NCBI GenBank assembly: GCA_017989135.1
Contig: JAGNQL010000006.1
Span: 1-52,798 of the forward strand
Reading direction: 5' to 3'
Length of the DNA: 52,798 bases
Origin: Burkholderiales bacterium
Lineage (GTDB): Bacteria > Pseudomonadota > Gammaproteobacteria > Burkholderiales > Casimicrobiaceae
A program made the translations under genes and the position numbers. This document shows, one piece after another, positions 44,620 through 52,798 of the stretch. The notes below the pieces were generated by a model. The model searched no databases. It was not told the DNA's origin and saw only the letters and a program-made list of their open reading frames with translations. Each line of letters starts with the position of its first letter. Positions within the stretch are counted from its first letter, which is position 1.

Positions 44620-44642
44620 GCCGTCAGCATTGCACTGACGGC
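44620..44642. other. Hairpin in the gltD/repeat-gene gap
   Basis: GCCGTCAG (44620-44627) and CTGACGGC (44635-44642) form a perfect 8-bp stem with a 7-base loop, 19 bp past the gltD stop. On the minus strand no T tract follows, so a Rho-independent terminator is not clear. The rest of the 284-bp gap shows nothing else certain. Confidence 0.5.
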
Positions 44643-44660
44643 ACAGAGTGACATTTTTTT

Positions 44661-46148
44661 CTAACGCGGCAGCGTTGATGCGCCCATTAAAAATGCATCC
44701 ACCGAGCGCGCGACTTGGCGGCCTTCGCGAATCGCCCACACCACCAAGGATTGACCTCGACGCATATCGCCCGCAGCGAACACTTTAGGAACATTCGTGC
44801 TGTAGGCCAGCGCTGATTGTCCAATTGCATCACCGTTGTCATCGGTGCCCGCACGCGCGTTACCGCGACCATCACGTTCAACGCCAAACGCTTGCAACAC
44901 AGGTGCGACCGGATGCACAAAGCCCATCGCGAGTAGCACTAAATCTGCTTTCATTTCCCATTCGCTGCCGGGCACCTCCGTCATCTTGCCGTCTTTCCAT
45001 TCGACGCGTGCCGCCTTGAGGCCGGTCACTTGACCATTCGCACCAACCATTGACTTAGTGGTGACAGACCAATCGCGTGAAGCGCCTTCCTCGTGCGACG
45101 AAGAAGTGCGCATTTTGAGCGGCCAGTTCGGCCACACTAGCGGCTTATTCTCTTTGACTGGCGGCTGTGGCATCAATTCAAATTGAGTCACGCTTGCAGC
45201 ACCGTGACGGTTCGATGTGCCGACGCAGTCGGATCCGGTGTCACCACCACCAATCACGACAACATGCTTGCCTTTTGCGGAAATTACTTCAATGTCGTCG
45301 CCCGCCACACGCTTGTTCTGCAGCGGCAAGAACTCCATCGCGTAATACACACCTTTGAGCTCACGGCCCGGCACTGGCAAGTCACGCGGATGCTCTGAGC
45401 CACCGGCCAAGACCACAGCGTCAAACTGAGCTTTGAGCGTATCTGGCGAGATGATTTCAGTGGCGTCGTTACCAACGCCCGCAGTTAATGTGCCGTCGCC
45501 AATCAAGATACTGGTTTTAAAAGTCACGCCTTCAGCTTCCATCTGCGCTATGCGGCGGTCAATATGACTCTTCTCCATTTTGAAATCAGGAATGCCGTAG
45601 CGCAGCAAACCGCCGATGCGACTCGACTTCTCAAACACGGTGACGCTGTGGCCAGCACGCGCGAGTTGCTGCGCCGCAGCCATGCCGGCGGGGCCTGACC
45701 CGACGACGGCGACTGTCTTGCCTGTTTTTACGTCCGGTGCTTGCGGCGTCACCCAGCCTTCTTCCCAACCTTTGTCGATGATGAAATGTTCAATCGACTT
45801 GATGCCTACGGCGTCGTTGTTGATGTTCAACGTACAGGCGGCCTCGCACGGTGCGGGGCACACACGCCCCGTAAACTCGGGGAAATTGTTGGTGCTGTGG
45901 AGGGTGTCGAGCGCTTGCTTCCAGTTGCCACGGTAGACCAGATCATTCCAGTCCGGAATGATATTGTTGACCGGGCAACCGGTTTGGCAAAACGGAATGC
46001 CGCAATCCATGCAGCGCGCGCCTTGTTGCTTGGCTTCGTCGTCTTTCAATGTGACGACGAACTCGCGGTAATGATTCAGGCGGGATTTCGGTGCTTCGGC
46101 GGCTTCGCTTAAGCGTTGAAATTCCATGAATCCGGTAATTTTTCCCAT
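44661..46148 (-). CDS. gltD: Glutamate synthase (NADPH) small subunit
   Basis: 495 residues. It takes electrons from NADPH through FAD and two 4Fe-4S clusters and feeds them to GltB. N-terminal cluster cysteines lie in [22 protein letters not shown] and [15 protein letters not shown] binding is at [22 protein letters not shown] and NADPH binding at [18 protein letters not shown]. The start is [12 protein letters not shown], as in the family. It follows gltB on the same strand after 112 bp, so the pair is probably one operon with gltB first. Confidence 0.97.
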   Translation of the reverse strand: MGKITGFMEFQRLSEAAEAPKSRLNHYREFVVTLKDDEAKQQGARCMDCGIPFCQTGCPVNNIIPDWNDLVYRGNWKQALDTLHSTNNFPEFTGRVCPAPCEAACTLNINNDAVGIKSIEHFIIDKGWEEGWVTPQAPDVKTGKTVAVVGSGPAGMAAAQQLARAGHSVTVFEKSSRIGGLLRYGIPDFKMEKSHIDRRIAQMEAEGVTFKTSILIGDGTLTAGVGNDATEIISPDTLKAQFDAVVLAGGSEHPRDLPVPGRELKGVYYAMEFLPLQNKRVAGDDIEVISAKGKHVVVIGGGDTGSDCVGTSNRHGAASVTQFELMPQPPVKENKPLVWPNWPLKMRTSSSHEEGASRDWSVTTKSMVGANGQVTGLKAARVEWKDGKMTEVPGSEWEMKADLVLLAMGFVHPVAPVLQAFGVERDGRGNARAGTDDNGDAIGQSALAYSTNVPKVFAAGDMRRGQSLVVWAIREGRQVARSVDAFLMGASTLPR

Positions 46149-46260
46149 GATCTGTGCTCTGTTCTTTTACGCGCTTTTCCTGCGGGCAAGCGGCGTGAGG
46201 TAAGGGGTATTGAGTAGTGTTTGGCCGTCATCGGCCTGCCATCGGAGCAGGCCGAAAGTG

Positions 46261-49200
46261 TTACTTGGCGACGGCTTCCTTGGCTTCGGACTTCGCCTTG
46301 ATCGACTCGGCATACATATCCGCGAGCGCACGTTTGTACTCATGCGGGAACACCTTCACGAAGTGCTTGCGCTGCGTGTCCCAGTTGTCCATGATGGACA
46401 AGGCGACTGCCGAGCCTGTGTAGCGCAAGTGCTTTTCAATCAATGACTTGAGCAACGCCTCGTCGCTTAGCCCTAGGTGACGTTTGCGGCCCTTGCCCTG
46501 TGCGATCAACTCTTGTTCCGCGCCGGTTTGCTCAAGCTCCGACACGACGCGCTCAATGCCGACCATCGACAAATTGCAGCGTTTGCTAAACATGCCATTA
46601 GGGTCGTAGACGAATGCCAAACCGCCCGACATACCGGCAGCGAAGTTTCGCGCGGTCTCGCCGAGAACCACGACAGTTCCGCCTGTCATGTATTCGCAGC
46701 CGTGATCGCCCGTGCCTTCAACTACAGCGGTTGCGCCCGAGTTACGCACTGCAAAGCGCTCACCCGCCACGCCGCGGAAGTAGGCCTCGCCCTCCGTCGC
46801 TCCGTAAAGCACAGTGTTGCCAATGACAATATTTTCTTCCGCTTTTGCGGGGCACTTTGCATCCGGATAGACGATGACGCGTCCGCCGGACAATCCTTTG
46901 CCGCAGTAGTCGTTGGTTGCACCTTCAATCTCAAAGGTCACACCGCGCGCGAGGAATGCACCGAAGCTTTGTCCAGCAATGCCTTTGAACCGCGCGTGAA
47001 TCGTCCCGTCCGGCAAACCGGCGTGTGCATACTTCGACACGACAGCATGCGACAGCATCGCTCCCACAGAGCGATTGTGGTTACCAATAACAAAATTGCC
47101 TTCGATCTTCTTGCCTGATTCGAGCGCAGGCTTTGCAGCTTCGATCAACGAGTGATCCAACGCGTCCGCCAAGCCATGGTCTTGCTCTTCGGTGTGATGA
47201 CGCGCGACGTCGGCAGGCATCTTCGGCAAATAGAAGACCTTGGAGAAATCCAAGCCTTTTGCCTTCCAATGATTGATGCCTTGCTGCATGTCGAGCCAAT
47301 CGCTGTGGCCCACCAGTTCATCGAAAGTGCGCACACCAAGTTTCGCCATCAACTCGCGTGCTTCCTCAGCGACGAAGAAGAAGTAGTTAACGACGTGCTC
47401 TGGCTGGCCGGTGAATTTTTTGCGCAGTTCAGCGTCTTGTGTGGCCACGCCGACAGGGCAGGTGTTGAGATGACATTTGCGCATCATGATGCAGCCTTCG
47501 ACCACCAGCGGAGCGGTTGCGAAGCCGAATTCATCAGCACCCAACAGCGCGCCGATTACGACGTCACGTCCCGTTTTCATTTGGCCGTCCGCTTGAACGC
47601 GGATACGACTGCGCAGGCGATTGAGCACCAGCGTTTGCTGCGTCTCGGCTAAGCCAAGTTCCCACGGAGTGCCGCAGTGTTTGATCGACGAGATGGGCGA
47701 CGCGCCTGTGCCGCCGTCATGGCCCGCAACCACGACATGATCAGCCTTGCACTTGGTCACGCCCGCTGCGACCGTGCCGATACCGATTTCCGACACTAGC
47801 TTGACGCTGATACTCGCTTTGGGGTTTGCGTTTTTCAGGTCGTGAATAAGCTGCGCTAAGTCTTCAATCGAGTAAATGTCGTGATGAGGCGGTGGCGAAA
47901 TGAGACCAACGCCCGGCACCGAGAAGCGAAGCTGCGCGATGTACTCCGAAACTTTATGGCCTGGCAGCTGACCGCCTTCGCCCGGCTTTGCTCCTTGCGC
48001 CATCTTGATCTGAATCTGATCGGCGCTAGCGAGGTATTCGGCGGTAACACCGAAGCGCCCCGAGGCGACCTGCTTGATCTTTGACCGCAGGCTGTCGCCT
48101 TCTTTCGCTGAAACCGTGTCGCCCACGCGATGCGCGCCAAGGCGCGATTGCAGCGTTTCGCCTTTGGCCAACGGGATGTAGCGCTTGGCGTCTTCTCCGC
48201 CTTCGCCGGTATTTGATTTGCCACCTATGCGGTTCATGGCAATTGCCAGCGTCGCGTGTGCCTCGGTCGAGATCGAGCCGAGCGACATTGCGCCCGTAGC
48301 AAAACGCTTGACGATCTCCTTCGCGGGTTCGACTTCATCAAGCGGCACAGGCGTCCGTTGATCGAACTTGAACTCAAACATGCCGCGCAACGTTTTGAGT
48401 TTGCCAGATTGGTCGTTGATTAGCGCGGCGTATTCTTTGTACGTCGCGGCGTTATTGGAGCGCGTAGCATGCTGCAATTTCGCGATCGTGTCCGGCGTCC
48501 ACATGTGCTCTTCGCCGCGTGTACGCACCGCGTATTCACCGCCGGCATCCAGCGCGTTGGCCAATACAGGATCGTTCCCGAACGCGAGCTGATGCTGACG
48601 CATTTGCTCTTCGGCGACTTCAAAGATGCCGATGCCTTCAACGCTGCTACTGGTACCCGTGAAATATTTATCGAGGAATACCGAGTTGAGGCCTACCGAT
48701 TCAAATATCTGCGCGCCACAGTAACTTTGATACGTCGAGATGCCCATTTTGGACATCACTTTGTTCAAACCTTTGCAGATGGCTTTTACGAAGCGCTTCT
48801 GGCTCTCGTAAGCCGTAATTTGCGGTACGACATCCGTGAGTTGTCCAAGCGTTTCGAGCGCGAGATAGGGGTGAATAGCCTCCGCGCCGTAGCCGCCGAG
48901 GAGCGCGAAATGGTGCACTTCCCGTGCAGAGCCCGTTTCAACCACAAGACCCGCTGATGTGCGCATTCCAGTTTTCACCAAGTGCTGGTGCACAGCGGAG
49001 GTGGCCAACAGCGCAGGAATCGGCACTCGGTCGGCAGCAACACCACGATCCGAAAGAATCAACACGTTAAAGCCGAGATTTATGTTGTCCACCGCCGCAG
49101 CGCAGAGGCTCGCGACAGCCGCTTCGATGCCCTCTTTGCCCCACGAAGCGGGGTAGGTGATGTCGAGCTCCTTGGCCCTAAACGCGCCACTCGAAAAGAG

Positions 49201-50982
49201 TTCGATATGGCGGATGCGCTCCATGTTCTCGCTGGTGAGCACGGGATGTTGCGCTTCAAGGCGAGATTGTGGCTCGGTCGCGTCGTGTCCCAGTAGATTA
49301 GGGCGAGGGCCAATGAATGTCACCAGGGACATGACCAATTCTTCGCGAATCGGATCAATCGGCGGGTTGGTTACCTGCGCGAACAACTGACGGAAATAGT
49401 TGTAGAGCGGTTTCGATTTATTTGACAGAACGGACAACGCGGCATCGTTGCCCATTGAGCCTGTGGCCTCCTCGCTGTTGACCACCATTGGTGTCAGGAT
49501 GACCTTGAGGTCTTCCTGTGTATAGCCAAACGCCTGTTGGCGATCCAGCAGCGAGACCGTCGATTTTTCGGCGGGTGCTGGTTCAGGCAAGTCTTCGAGC
49601 GAAACACGCGACTTTTCGATCCACGCGCGGTACGGCTTGGCCGAGGCGAGCTCCAATTTAAGCTCTTCGTCGTCTACGATGCGCCCTTGCTCAAGGTCAA
49701 GCAGCAACATCTTGCCCGGCTGCAAGCGCCATTTTTTGACAATCTTTTCTTCCGGAATATCTAGCACGCCCACTTCGGAGGCCATCACGATCATGTCGTC
49801 GTCCGTCACCACATAGCGGGCTGGGCGCAGCCCGTTGCGATCGAGCGTCGCGCCAATCTGACGGCCGTCAGTGAACGCCATAGCGGCAGGGCCATCCCAC
49901 GGCTCCATGAGAGCAGCGTTGTATTCGTAGAACGCTCGACGGTCTTCGTCCATCAAAGCGTTCCCCGACCATGCTTCGGGAATCATTAGCATCGCAGCAT
50001 GCGCCAGCGAATACCCGCTCATGACGAGAAGCTCTAGACAATTGTCGAACGAGGCGGTGTCGGACTGGCCGTCATAAATGAGCGGCCACAATTTGGGTAA
50101 ATCGTCGCCTAAGACGCTTGATGCAATCGCTCCTTCACGCGCACGAATCCAGTTGGCGTTGCCGCGCAACGTGTTGATTTCGCCGTTGTGGCACACCATA
50201 CGAAACGGATGCGCGAGATCCCACGTCGGGAACGTATTGGTCGAAAAGCGTTGGTGCACCATCGCCAGAGCGGTGACCAACATCGGGTCTTGCAAATCGA
50301 GATAGAAGGCACCGACCTGATCGGCGAGCAGCATGCCTTTGTACACAATCGTCAACGTCGACATGGACGGGACGTAAAACTCTTTGCCGTGACGCAGTCT
50401 CAACGCCTGAATCGCATGCCCGGAGCTCTTACGGATGATGTAGAGCTTACGTTCGAGTGCGTCCTGATCCATGTCCTTGGATCCGCGACCGATGAACACT
50501 TGCCGAATCACGGGTTCGATAGCGCGCACGCCATCACTAAAACCGGAGTCATTAACGGGTACGTCACGCCACCCGAGCAGCACCTGACCTTCGGCGGCAA
50601 TCGCGCGTTCAATTTCCTGCTCACAGGCCATGCGCGACGCCGGCTCCTGCGGCAAGAACACCATGCCTACGCCGTACTGACCGACAGCTGGCAGCGTAAT
50701 CTTTAGCTTGCCGCATTCTCGGCGAAAGAACGTGTCGGGTATCTGAATCAGAATGCCCGCGCCATCGCCTTGCAACTTGTCCGCGCCTACGGCACCGCGG
50801 TGCGTCAAGTTCTCGAGTACCTTGAGGCCTTTTTCGACGATGTCATGGCTTTTTCGGCCTTTGATGTTGGCAACGAACCCCATGCCGCAGGCGTCATGCT
50901 CATGCTTAGGGTCATAAAGGCCCTGCGCGTCCGGCTTGTAAGTCTCGTGCGCCGCTTTCGACGCTTGCGTTCCAATATTCAC
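46261..50982 (-). CDS. gltB: Glutamate synthase (NADPH) large subunit
   Basis: About 1573 residues. It forms glutamate from glutamine and 2-oxoglutarate, moving ammonia through an internal tunnel. GTG 50982 is chosen: GGAG lies about 10 bases before it, and it leaves a 31-residue propeptide before the nucleophile Cys32 of [12 protein letters not shown]. The frame to 51147 would add residues not seen in the family. The class II glutaminase domain comes first. Then follow a central domain, the FMN-binding synthase barrel ([32 protein letters not shown]), the 3Fe-4S cysteines ([14 protein letters not shown]) and a C-terminal beta-helix ([17 protein letters not shown]). Confidence 0.96.
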   Translation of the reverse strand: MNIGTQASKAAHETYKPDAQGLYDPKHEHDACGMGFVANIKGRKSHDIVEKGLKVLENLTHRGAVGADKLQGDGAGILIQIPDTFFRRECGKLKITLPAVGQYGVGMVFLPQEPASRMACEQEIERAIAAEGQVLLGWRDVPVNDSGFSDGVRAIEPVIRQVFIGRGSKDMDQDALERKLYIIRKSSGHAIQALRLRHGKEFYVPSMSTLTIVYKGMLLADQVGAFYLDLQDPMLVTALAMVHQRFSTNTFPTWDLAHPFRMVCHNGEINTLRGNANWIRAREGAIASSVLGDDLPKLWPLIYDGQSDTASFDNCLELLVMSGYSLAHAAMLMIPEAWSGNALMDEDRRAFYEYNAALMEPWDGPAAMAFTDGRQIGATLDRNGLRPARYVVTDDDMIVMASEVGVLDIPEEKIVKKWRLQPGKMLLLDLEQGRIVDDEELKLELASAKPYRAWIEKSRVSLEDLPEPAPAEKSTVSLLDRQQAFGYTQEDLKVILTPMVVNSEEATGSMGNDAALSVLSNKSKPLYNYFRQLFAQVTNPPIDPIREELVMSLVTFIGPRPNLLGHDATEPQSRLEAQHPVLTSENMERIRHIELFSSGAFRAKELDITYPASWGKEGIEAAVASLCAAAVDNINLGFNVLILSDRGVAADRVPIPALLATSAVHQHLVKTGMRTSAGLVVETGSAREVHHFALLGGYGAEAIHPYLALETLGQLTDVVPQITAYESQKRFVKAICKGLNKVMSKMGISTYQSYCGAQIFESVGLNSVFLDKYFTGTSSSVEGIGIFEVAEEQMRQHQLAFGNDPVLANALDAGGEYAVRTRGEEHMWTPDTIAKLQHATRSNNAATYKEYAALINDQSGKLKTLRGMFEFKFDQRTPVPLDEVEPAKEIVKRFATGAMSLGSISTEAHATLAIAMNRIGGKSNTGEGGEDAKRYIPLAKGETLQSRLGAHRVGDTVSAKEGDSLRSKIKQVASGRFGVTAEYLASADQIQIKMAQGAKPGEGGQLPGHKVSEYIAQLRFSVPGVGLISPPPHHDIYSIEDLAQLIHDLKNANPKASISVKLVSEIGIGTVAAGVTKCKADHVVVAGHDGGTGASPISSIKHCGTPWELGLAETQQTLVLNRLRSRIRVQADGQMKTGRDVVIGALLGADEFGFATAPLVVEGCIMMRKCHLNTCPVGVATQDAELRKKFTGQPEHVVNYFFFVAEEARELMAKLGVRTFDELVGHSDWLDMQQGINHWKAKGLDFSKVFYLPKMPADVARHHTEEQDHGLADALDHSLIEAAKPALESGKKIEGNFVIGNHNRSVGAMLSHAVVSKYAHAGLPDGTIHARFKGIAGQSFGAFLARGVTFEIEGATNDYCGKGLSGGRVIVYPDAKCPAKAEENIVIGNTVLYGATEGEAYFRGVAGERFAVRNSGATAVVEGTGDHGCEYMTGGTVVVLGETARNFAAGMSGGLAFVYDPNGMFSKRCNLSMVGIERVVSELEQTGAEQELIAQGKGRKRHLGLSDEALLKSLIEKHLRYTGSAVALSIMDNWDTQRKHFVKVFPHEYKRALADMYAESIKAKSEAKEAVAK

Positions 50983-51256
50983 TGTCAACACACTCCAGGC
51001 AATGCGGGCGATTGCTATGCCGCGGTCAGGGCAATCGATGCAAAAACGGTATAGTTTTATTCGCGGGCCGCATAGTTTATCGAAATATTCAAATTGTTGC
51101 AACGCGAAGAAATGTTGTTTTGCTGCTCGCAACGTCGCGGTTGCCACACCGAGCGCTTGCGCTATGCCATTGTCTTGCGGTTAAATCTAGAAATTGCGTA
51201 TAACGTATTGATTGCGCGCTGGTTTTGTGCGCTTGTCATAGCTAGAAAGGCCGATT
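50983..51256. other. Divergent promoter region of gltB and the lipoprotein gene
   Basis: 274 bp with A/T-rich stretches (51050-51095 and 51180-51240) that could hold promoters for both genes. No operator or RNA was recognised with confidence. No gene lies here if gltB starts at 50982. Confidence 0.5.
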
Positions 51257-52672
51257 GTGGTTTCAGTTAAATATTCTCTTAGTTCGCTACTTTCGGCAGT
51301 GGTTCTCGCCGCGACGACATTTCTGGCCGGTTGCGGCGGCGGCGGAGCCGCGGACCCGTTCGCTGCGGCTCCGACTCCTCCAGCGCTCACCGTTAATCCA
51401 ACGCTACTGAATATCTACTCTGGCACTCCTGCCGTGGTGACGATTACGAGCGGCGTTGGCCCATTTCAGGTATTCACGTCTGACGCAGTCGTGCTTCCTG
51501 TTGCACAAGTGGTGTCTGGCGCTGCGGTCACGCTTGTAGCAAACGCGATTTCTGCAGAGGCACCGGTAACGCTTACGATTCGAGACTCGCTGGGACGTAC
51601 CAGCACGGTGGCCGTCGTAGTGAAGCCCTCTCCGCTACTCGGCCAACTCACCGTAACACAAACCAGCAACTCCACGTGTGCGGGCACCACGTCGAGCGTG
51701 CTCGACAAAGCGGCTATCTGCTCGGGAGAGAGCGGTGTTGCATCGATCACGATCCGATCCTCAGCAACCTCAGTTCTGCCAAACCGCCAAATTCGCTTCG
51801 ATGTCGTGCAGGGTTCTTACAATTTCTTGGTTGACCAAAGCGGCACCATCACCGCAAAAACGATCACTATTGTCACCGACCAGAATGGCAAAGCGGACGC
51901 CGTTGTACGCATGGATGCAGGCGTCCCGTCTCAGAGTGCGCTGATCCGCGCGACCGACGTCATCAGCGGCAATCGCGTCGACAGCGCGTTTTCCATCGTT
52001 CAAGCGATAGACGGGTCGGCCATATTGAGCATTTTCCCCAGTACGTACACTGCGTCCGGCAAATACAAGAACGAGTGCCCGGGTACGGCGGGTGATTACC
52101 TCGTTTACGGCGGCACGCCTCCGTATTCGGTTCGCTCGTCGTTGCCCAACGCCATACCGTTATCAGTCGGCGGCATCACTTCTGATCCAGTGATTGTTAC
52201 GCGCTCTGGTGGTAGTTTCACAGCATCGTCATTCGAGTCGAGCAGTTGTGGTGACTACAGCGCTAGCATTGTGATCACGGACGCTGCGGGCCGCAGCGCA
52301 TCGGTCACGTACCTCGTCAAAGCAGGCACAGAAGATCGTCCAGTTGCAGCTCCGTTGCCAACACTCGAAATTGTTCCGAAAACGGTGGCCTTCACCGCGC
52401 AGCCTCTCGTCGGAGGCAACTGTGATGCGCGCGCTGTGAAGTTCTCCGTGATTGGCGGCAGCGGCAGCGGTGCGTACAGCACGAGTGCTGGCGCGATCAG
52501 TGTCACTGGTCAATGGTGGGGCAACACAGCGGTCGCGCCCACGCCGGTCCCTGCGCCAGCCAATCGCGGGTTGACGCTGCTTGGTGGCGAAACCGCGACG
52601 GTTGCTTACGTTGACGCGACTGCTGGCAAGCTCGTGACCGCCGAAATCAAGTGCGTGATTGCTGCCCAATAA
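51257..52672 (+). CDS. Surface lipoprotein with Ig-like beta domains
   Basis: 471 residues from GTG 51257. The lipoprotein signal ends in the lipobox LAGC with Cys26, then a Gly-rich spacer (GGGG). The rest is Val/Thr/Ser-rich beta strand typical of Ig-like folds, with repeated start phrases such as PPALTVNPTLLNIYSGTPAVV and PTLEIVPKTVAFTAQP. Paired Cys residues occur (SNSTCAGTTSS, SGESG; ECPGTAGDYLVYG, SSSCGDYS). No catalytic motif was seen. It probably sits in the outer membrane. Its function is unknown. Confidence 0.75.
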   Translation: MVSVKYSLSSLLSAVVLAATTFLAGCGGGGAADPFAAAPTPPALTVNPTLLNIYSGTPAVVTITSGVGPFQVFTSDAVVLPVAQVVSGAAVTLVANAISAEAPVTLTIRDSLGRTSTVAVVVKPSPLLGQLTVTQTSNSTCAGTTSSVLDKAAICSGESGVASITIRSSATSVLPNRQIRFDVVQGSYNFLVDQSGTITAKTITIVTDQNGKADAVVRMDAGVPSQSALIRATDVISGNRVDSAFSIVQAIDGSAILSIFPSTYTASGKYKNECPGTAGDYLVYGGTPPYSVRSSLPNAIPLSVGGITSDPVIVTRSGGSFTASSFESSSCGDYSASIVITDAAGRSASVTYLVKAGTEDRPVAAPLPTLEIVPKTVAFTAQPLVGGNCDARAVKFSVIGGSGSGAYSTSAGAISVTGQWWGNTAVAPTPVPAPANRGLTLLGGETATVAYVDATAGKLVTAEIKCVIAAQ

Positions 52673-52769
52673 CAGTCTGTACCTGCCTCTCGGTCTGGCC
52701 AGCGCCTGACCGGGACGCGAGAGCCGACTACACCGGCTACGTGGCTCAGCGCTCAAAGCCCTGTCAGTA

Positions 52770-52798
52770 ACAGCTTTTTGCTCGAAGGACTGCTAGAC
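52770..52798. repeat. Possible left end of another palindromic repeat (truncated by window)
   Basis: ACAGCTTTTTGCTCGAAGGACTGC matches the left arm of the 120-bp family (ACAGCTTT, then GC, then AAxGACxGC in the same spacing). It lies 97 bp after the last stop codon. The window ends before the rest can be seen. Confidence 0.4.

Noticed and set aside
52673-52769. tRNA-like or terminator structure after the last lipoprotein
   Set aside because: GAGCC/GGCTC can pair, but no anticodon arm, T-loop motif or T tract is present.

Overview
The window looks like chromosomal DNA of a betaproteobacterium, probably Burkholderiales or a close relative. This rests on gene content and order: dacC-dat-DUF493-lipB-lipA, hemE beside priA, msrP/msrQ, an OmpR/EnvZ pair, large gltB-gltD genes, and a protein ending in an IPTL-CTERM sorting signal. 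Genus cannot be fixed from sequence alone. No tRNA, rRNA, transposase, integrase, prophage or CRISPR array was seen, and every large gene appears intact.

Layout. 0-16 kb is mostly core: folB, plsY, tsaD, rpsU-yqeY, a large secreted zinc metalloprotease, a metallo-beta-lactamase-fold lipoprotein, an alpha/beta hydrolase without its usual serine, msrP with a DUF2306 gene inserted before msrQ, then dadA, dacC, dat, DUF493, lipB and lipA. This last run joins D-amino-acid release and turnover with lipoate synthesis. 16.6-25.5 kb is signalling and accessory: a LuxR-type response regulator divergent from two tandem TPR-histidine kinases, then a leftward operon of a small secreted protein, a small membrane protein, a fatty acid hydroxylase/sterol desaturase and an IPTL-CTERM protein, and then a TPR protein with a regulator-like N-terminus. 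25.7-32.9 kb is one gene for a secreted protein of about 2394 residues, with a transglutaminase-like start and a dockerin-like end.

33-36.5 kb is an envelope-stress-like cassette: OmpR/EnvZ-type genes flanked by two Spy/CpxP-like periplasmic proteins, with TGTAA direct repeats upstream. 36.6-51 kb is leftward: priA, hemE, a degenerate retropepsin-like protein, a secreted protein made of about 26 copies of a 23-residue repeat plus a peptidoglycan-binding domain, gltD and gltB. A rightward lipoprotein gene closes the window.

The strongest structure not explained by genes is a family of about 120-bp imperfect palindromes ending in ACAGCTTT...AAAGCTGT. There are three clear copies (7.2, 16.3 and 41.1 kb), one decayed candidate (35.8 kb) and one possible copy cut by the window end (52.77 kb). 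All lie just after gene 3' ends or between convergent genes. No complete new defence or mobile system was recognised. The best candidates for undescribed biology are this repeat family, the giant dockerin-bearing protein with its divergent regulator-like partner, the 26-repeat wall-binding protein, and the TPR-kinase pair.
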